Assembly: GCA_025352915.1 (NCBI GenBank)
Contig: JANXSA010000475.1
Span: 1-9,235, forward strand
DNA from: Rhodospirillales bacterium
Lineage (GTDB): Bacteria > Pseudomonadota > Alphaproteobacteria > Acetobacterales > Acetobacteraceae
Length of the DNA: 9,235 nucleotides
Direction of reading: 5' to 3'
The translations under genes were made by a program, and so were the position numbers. The notes beneath the pieces were generated by a model, which was not told where the DNA came from, searched no databases, and saw only the letters and a list, made by a program, of their open reading frames with translations. How positions within the stretch are numbered: the stretch's first letter is position 1; every line of letters begins with the position of its first letter. Of the stretch, positions 7,088-9,235 are shown in pieces.

Positions 7088-7115
7088 GGGCCGCCGGGGG
7101 AAACCTTGGCGGCCC
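7088..7115 (+). terminator. Stem-loop terminator of the PEP-CTERM gene
   Basis: GGGCCGCC (7088-7095) pairs perfectly with GGCGGCCC (7108-7115). The inner bases can pair further (two G-T and two G-C pairs) to close on a GAAA tetraloop (7100-7103). ATTTGCATT follows, a weak T-tract. On the other strand the hairpin is followed by GTGCTTTTAG, so it may act in both directions. Confidence 0.7.
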
Positions 7116-7133
7116 ATTTGCATTCAACAGGAA

Positions 7134-7390
7134 AAGCAAGCGCGTTCTTTTTTTGAAAAAAAGAACCAAAAAACTTTTATCCATTTGATTGTGCCACCCG
7201 CCGAAAATAACGACCCATTTCAGACCAAGCATAGGTCGGATAAGCGAAGCGCCATCCGACTCCGTGCCAACATCTGATAGATCTATTACTTCGGCGGCTG
7301 ACAATACAGCACGAACGTCGCGTCATCGAGGAAGTCGAATAAAGTCTTTTTGTTTCTTTTTCTTCAGAAAAAAAAGACCCTGCCTTCCTT
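7134..7390. repeat. Composite intergenic repeat, copy 2 (MITE-like, hairpin ends)
   Basis: Same plan as copy 1 (1321-1509). The left end is AAGCAAG, a hairpin with 4 bp plus a T7/A7 stem (7144-7154/7156-7166), then CCAAAAAACTTTTAT. The right end is ATAAAGTCTTTTTG, a hairpin with alternative pairing GTCTTTTT/AAAAAGAC (7344-7351/7371-7378), then GCCTTCCTT. The right-end stretch 7341-7379 matches 1461-1499 at 37 of 39 bases. The interior (about 7182-7340) differs from copy 1 except for the REP-like core. It lies between two convergent genes, and with the terminator at 7088-7115 it accounts for the gene-free stretch 7066-7405. Confidence 0.75.
7235..7260. repeat. REP-like palindrome inside copy 2
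   Basis: GTCGGAT (7235-7241) and ATCCGAC (7254-7260) are perfect inverted arms. The inner GCG/CGC pair (7244-7246/7250-7252) surrounds AAG. It is a classic dispersed palindromic unit type, and it shares AGCGAAGCG with copy 1. Confidence 0.65.
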
Positions 7391-7405
7391 ACACCGCCAC
7401 CCCGA

Positions 7406-7777
7406 TCAGCCCGGAAACACCGCCGTGATGATGATCTCGATCAGATCACCCTCCGGCATCCGCGACTCGACAAAGCTGCGCACCGGCCCCTGCCCATCCG
7501 GCATCACGCTGGCCCAGGCCTCGTCGAACGCCGGCTTGTTGTCGTGGTCCGTCACCACAACTTCGGCCTTCACGATCCGCGTCAAATCCAGCCCATGCGC
7601 CACCAGGATCTTTTCCAACGCCCGCAGGCACCCCACCGTCTGCAGCTTGATGTCCTGGCTGCGATCCGCCGACGTGGCCACCGCCCACAGGAACCCGCCA
7701 CCCCCCGGCAAGCGATAAGCCGCCACCGACGACTTGCTCGGCAGGTTGCGGTTCGGCACACGGACGATATCGGTCAT
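7406..7777 (-). CDS. RidA/YjgF/UK114 family protein
   Basis: A small 123-residue protein of the RidA fold (normally a cytoplasmic trimer). RidA proper deaminates reactive enamine/imine intermediates made by PLP enzymes; relatives act in other pathways. The C-terminal signature GPVRSFVESRMPEGDLIEIIITAV is clear. R100 and E114 align with the substrate-binding Arg and the catalytic-site Glu of E. coli RidA, so deaminase activity is possible. The N-terminal half (RLPGGGGFLWAVATSADRSQDIKLQT) is less typical than in housekeeping RidA, so the exact subfamily is open. The ATG at 7777 has GGAG seven bases upstream inside a strong hairpin. It lies downstream of the protease gene on the same strand and converges with the PEP-CTERM gene. 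Confidence 0.85.
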   Translation of the reverse strand: MTDIVRVPNRNLPSKSSVAAYRLPGGGGFLWAVATSADRSQDIKLQTVGCLRALEKILVAHGLDLTRIVKAEVVVTDHDNKPAFDEAWASVMPDGQGPVRSFVESRMPEGDLIEIIITAVFPG

Positions 7778-7779
7778 AT

Positions 7780-7806
7780 GGCGGCTCCATCAGCAAGGGA
7801 GCCGCC
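7780..7806 (-). promoter_or_regulatory. Hairpin covering the ridA-like ribosome binding site
   Basis: A perfect 9-bp inverted repeat GGCGGCTCC (7780-7788) / GGAGCCGCC (7798-7806) with a 9-base loop. In the minus-strand transcript the 3' arm contains the GGAG (7788-7785) that serves the ATG at 7777. Folding would therefore hide the ribosome binding site. It also lies 49 bases after the protease stop codon but has no T-run, so a simple terminator is less likely. Confidence 0.6.
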
Positions 7807-7855
7807 ACTTTGCCATGCCAGCCGCGTCACCGCGACTGCCAAAGCGCCCTCTGCC

Positions 7856-8623
7856 TCAATTTGAGCGGATCTGCCGCCGTGCCCAGCCCAGCCCGGCCAA
7901 CCCGAACACGAACACCAGCGCCGAAGCCGGTGCCGGCACCTCGGTCACAGATGCGGCGCCATAGATGAACTGCGCCCCGGCAATGTCGTCGGCCTGCGGC
8001 CCGCTGAACGACTCGCTATAGAACGCGTTCATCAGCGAATTGGCGACCCCGGTATGGTCCAGCCCGATGGCATGGCCGATCTCGTGCGTCAGCACGTTGA
8101 ACAGGTCGATCCCCGCATCCGGCAGCGTCAAAACCCAGGTATCCGCGATATCGAAATGGATATCGCCGGCCGCCGACGCGCCATTCAGCGGCGGATAGAA
8201 CCCGTGCGCCAGGGTGCCGCCGCCGCCATCGAACACATGCCCGCCCAGCCGGATATCGCCGCTGCCCGTCGCCGCGTTGAACGGCGCACCGTCATCGCCG
8301 ATCTGCGAGAAACTGATATTGGCCACCGCCGACCAGGCACCAAACGCCGCCTGCACCACCGACAGATACCCAACCGGCATGAAGCCGGCCAGCGCCGTGA
8401 TGGAACAACCCGCGAATTCACCCGAGCAACTCGTGCCGGTCGGCATCAGGCTCCAGGTGACCACGCCACCCGGATTGCCCATCCCCGGCGTGCCCCATTT
8501 GCCCGGATTGGTCGTCGGCCCGAGCACAAACGCCGAAGCAGCACCCGGCAGCACTACCGCGCCCGCCACCAGCATGGTCGCCAACGCTGTACGGGCCAGC
8601 AATTCTTTCAGGCGGTGATTCAC
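7856..8623 (-). CDS. Secreted matrixin-like zinc metalloprotease with VPAPA-type CTERM tail
   Basis: A 255-residue exported protease. Residues 1-31 form a signal peptide (NHRLKELLAR, hydrophobic core, ASA|F). The catalytic motif HEIGHAIGLDH is complete (H180, E181, H184, H190: HExxHxxGxxH), and a Met-turn follows (SLM, M198), as in peptidase family M10. An upstream beta-strand region (GDIRLGGHVFDGG, AAGDIHFDIADTW) is typical of matrixins. No long prodomain with a cysteine switch is visible. The C-terminus (229-255) reads VPAPAS, a hydrophobic helix with GLAGLGW, then ARRQIR. This is a PEP-CTERM/VPxPA-type exosortase signal. GTG at 8623 is chosen: GGGGA lies six bases upstream, the signal peptide starts there, and the sigma-54 site places the transcript start at about 8646, inside the alternative ATG (8647, eight residues longer). 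The substrate is unknown; turnover of matrix or surface proteins is a guess. Confidence 0.85.
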   Translation of the reverse strand: MNHRLKELLARTALATMLVAGAVVLPGAASAFVLGPTTNPGKWGTPGMGNPGGVVTWSLMPTGTSCSGEFAGCSITALAGFMPVGYLSVVQAAFGAWSAVANISFSQIGDDGAPFNAATGSGDIRLGGHVFDGGGGTLAHGFYPPLNGASAAGDIHFDIADTWVLTLPDAGIDLFNVLTHEIGHAIGLDHTGVANSLMNAFYSESFSGPQADDIAGAQFIYGAASVTEVPAPASALVFVFGLAGLGWARRQIRSN

Positions 8624-8629
8624 GTCATA

Positions 8630-8634
8630 TCCCC
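8630..8634 (-). promoter_or_regulatory. Ribosome binding site of the protease (supports GTG start)
   Basis: GGGGA on the minus strand, six bases before the GTG at 8623. It lies within the predicted 23-base leader. Confidence 0.55.
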
Positions 8635-8657
8635 AAACAAATCTCATGCTCTGGTAT

Positions 8658-8672
8658 GCAATCGACGTGCCG
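8658..8672 (-). promoter_or_regulatory. Sigma-54 (RpoN) promoter of the protease gene
   Basis: On the minus strand, CGGCACG-TCGA-TTGC followed by A. It matches TGGCACG-N4-TTGC at 10 of 11 defined positions (only the first T differs). The GG (8671-8670) and GC (8659-8658) are intact and exactly 10 bases apart. It predicts a transcript start near 8646. Confidence 0.75.
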
Positions 8673-8733
8673 GGTGGAGTTATCGTTGGGAAACAACCAA
8701 TTGTGACATCGCCTTCATCCGGGAAGGACCGAG

Positions 8734-8749
8734 TGTAAAATTTTCCGAC
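8734..8749 (-). promoter_or_regulatory. Candidate enhancer site GTCGGAAA-N3-TTACA (copy 2)
   Basis: On the minus strand, GTCGGAAA ATT TTACA, identical in all 13 defined bases and in gap length to 5829-5844. With flanks it reads TGTCGGAAAATTTTACA, an imperfect dyad with TGT/ACA ends, as expected for a dimeric activator. Its centre is about 95 bases upstream of the predicted transcript start. Confidence 0.6.
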
Positions 8750-8757
8750 ATCAATTT

Positions 8758-8774
8758 GTGACGAAATGTTCCGA
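8758..8774 (-). promoter_or_regulatory. Degenerate second enhancer-like site
   Basis: On the minus strand, TCGGAACATTTCGTCAC resembles the neighbouring TCGGAAAATTTTACAC and lies about 25 bases further upstream. Tandem sites are common for sigma-54 activators. Support is weak by itself. Confidence 0.35.
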
Positions 8775-8782
8775 ATTACTGA

Positions 8783-9235
8783 CTACCCGCCCAGGTTGCG
8801 GAACCCGCCCACCCCGCGCTCGATGTCCGTGACATGCTCCGGCGCAAAATGCCCGGCATCCGGCAGCCCGCAGGAATGCGCGATCATCTCCACCTCGTCG
8901 CGCACCCGCTGCGCGTAATGCATCACCCGAACCGCCTTATCCGTCGGGTCCAGCCCGCGGATCAGCCGTGGATCGGCCGCGGTCACCCCGGTCGGGCAAT
9001 GCCCGCTGCCGCACTTCATCGCCTAGATGCACCCCAGCGCGAACATGAACCCCCGCGCCGATGACACAAAATCCGCCCCCATGCACAGCGCCCAGGCCAC
9101 CTTGTCCGGCGTCACCAGCTTGCCCGACGCCAAAATGCGAATCCGCCCGTCCAGCCCATGCCGCGCCCGCGCCGCCGTCACCAGCGGCAACGCCTGGGTG
9201 ATCGGCAGCCCGACATAATCCGCCAGCGGCGCCGG
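8783..9235 (-). pseudogene. FMN-binding glutamate synthase-like gene, interrupted by in-frame TAG, 5' end outside window
   Basis: The frame from 9235 down to 8783 codes for the C-terminal part of the glutamate synthase FMN/iron-sulfur domain. The order is LADYVGLPITQALPLV, RIRILASGKLVTPDKVAWALCMGADFVSSARGFMFALGCI, a TAG at 9025-9023, then AMKCGSGHCPTGVTAADPRLIRGLDP, and an end at TAG 8785-8783. In relatives the interrupted position is normally Gln (GCIQA), so one CAG-to-TAG change explains the stop. Cysteines at 9031-9029, 9013-9011 and 8998-8996 have the x5/x4 spacing of the 3Fe-4S ligands of glutamate synthase, and the stop lies between the first two. The frame is otherwise intact on both sides. 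This is either a recent nonsense mutation, a sequencing error, or suppression of the stop. This looks like the stand-alone FMN-binding type, not the full GltB with its C-terminal beta-helix domain. Confidence 0.8.

Noticed and set aside
7189..7428. Open frames running through composite repeat copy 2 (for example [13 protein letters not shown])
   Set aside because: These are translations of repeat hairpins with no start signal or homology. Similar peptides arise from copy 1, which shows they come from the repeat.
7805..7830. TGGCATGGCAAAG on the minus strand before the RidA-like gene as a sigma-54 promoter
   Set aside because: The -12 TTGC is missing at the required distance.

Overview
The window looks like chromosomal DNA of a high-GC alphaproteobacterium. 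It shows very strong G/C preference at third codon positions, a radA-cvpA-purF order, heptose biosynthesis, and proteins with exosortase sorting tails. Acetobacteraceae or a nearby Rhodospirillales family is my best guess, but this is inference and no marker gene fixes it.

Layout. Positions 1-5749 are core genes, all on the plus strand. They are the 3' part of rmuC (DNA recombination/limitation), gmhA (phosphoheptose isomerase), radA (recombination ATPase), cvpA (membrane protein) and purF (first enzyme of purine synthesis). gmhA and radA overlap by one base, and cvpA and purF are 29 bases apart. From 5750 on the content is accessory. A plus-strand secreted beta-propeller-like protein with a PEP-CTERM tail (6048-7016) is followed by a terminator and a repeat element. 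Then come three minus-strand genes: a RidA-family protein (7406-7777), a secreted matrixin-type zinc protease with a VPAPA-type sorting tail (7856-8623), and the 3' end of an FMN-binding glutamate synthase-like gene broken by an in-frame TAG (8783-9235).

The most interesting signal is regulatory. Each of the two exosortase-substrate genes, on opposite strands and 1.6 kb apart, is preceded by a near-consensus sigma-54 promoter (5949-5963 plus; 8672-8658 minus). Upstream of each lies the same 13-base, gapped motif GTCGGAAA-N3-TTACA at enhancer-like distance. This suggests the two genes belong to one sigma-54/enhancer-binding-protein regulon. PEP-CTERM genes in other bacteria are reported to depend on RpoN and the PrsK/PrsR two-component system. 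The sigma-54 site also decides the start codon of the protease (GTG at 8623, not ATG at 8647).

A second theme is a pair of composite intergenic repeats (1321-1509 and 7134-7390). Both have T/A-rich hairpin ends that are inverted copies of each other and a REP-like AGCGAAGCG palindrome inside. They look like non-coding, MITE-like or attenuator elements. Immediately after the PEP-CTERM gene lies a short out-of-frame second copy of the sorting tail (7015-7065), apparently a duplication remnant. No tRNA, rRNA, CRISPR array or transposase gene was seen.
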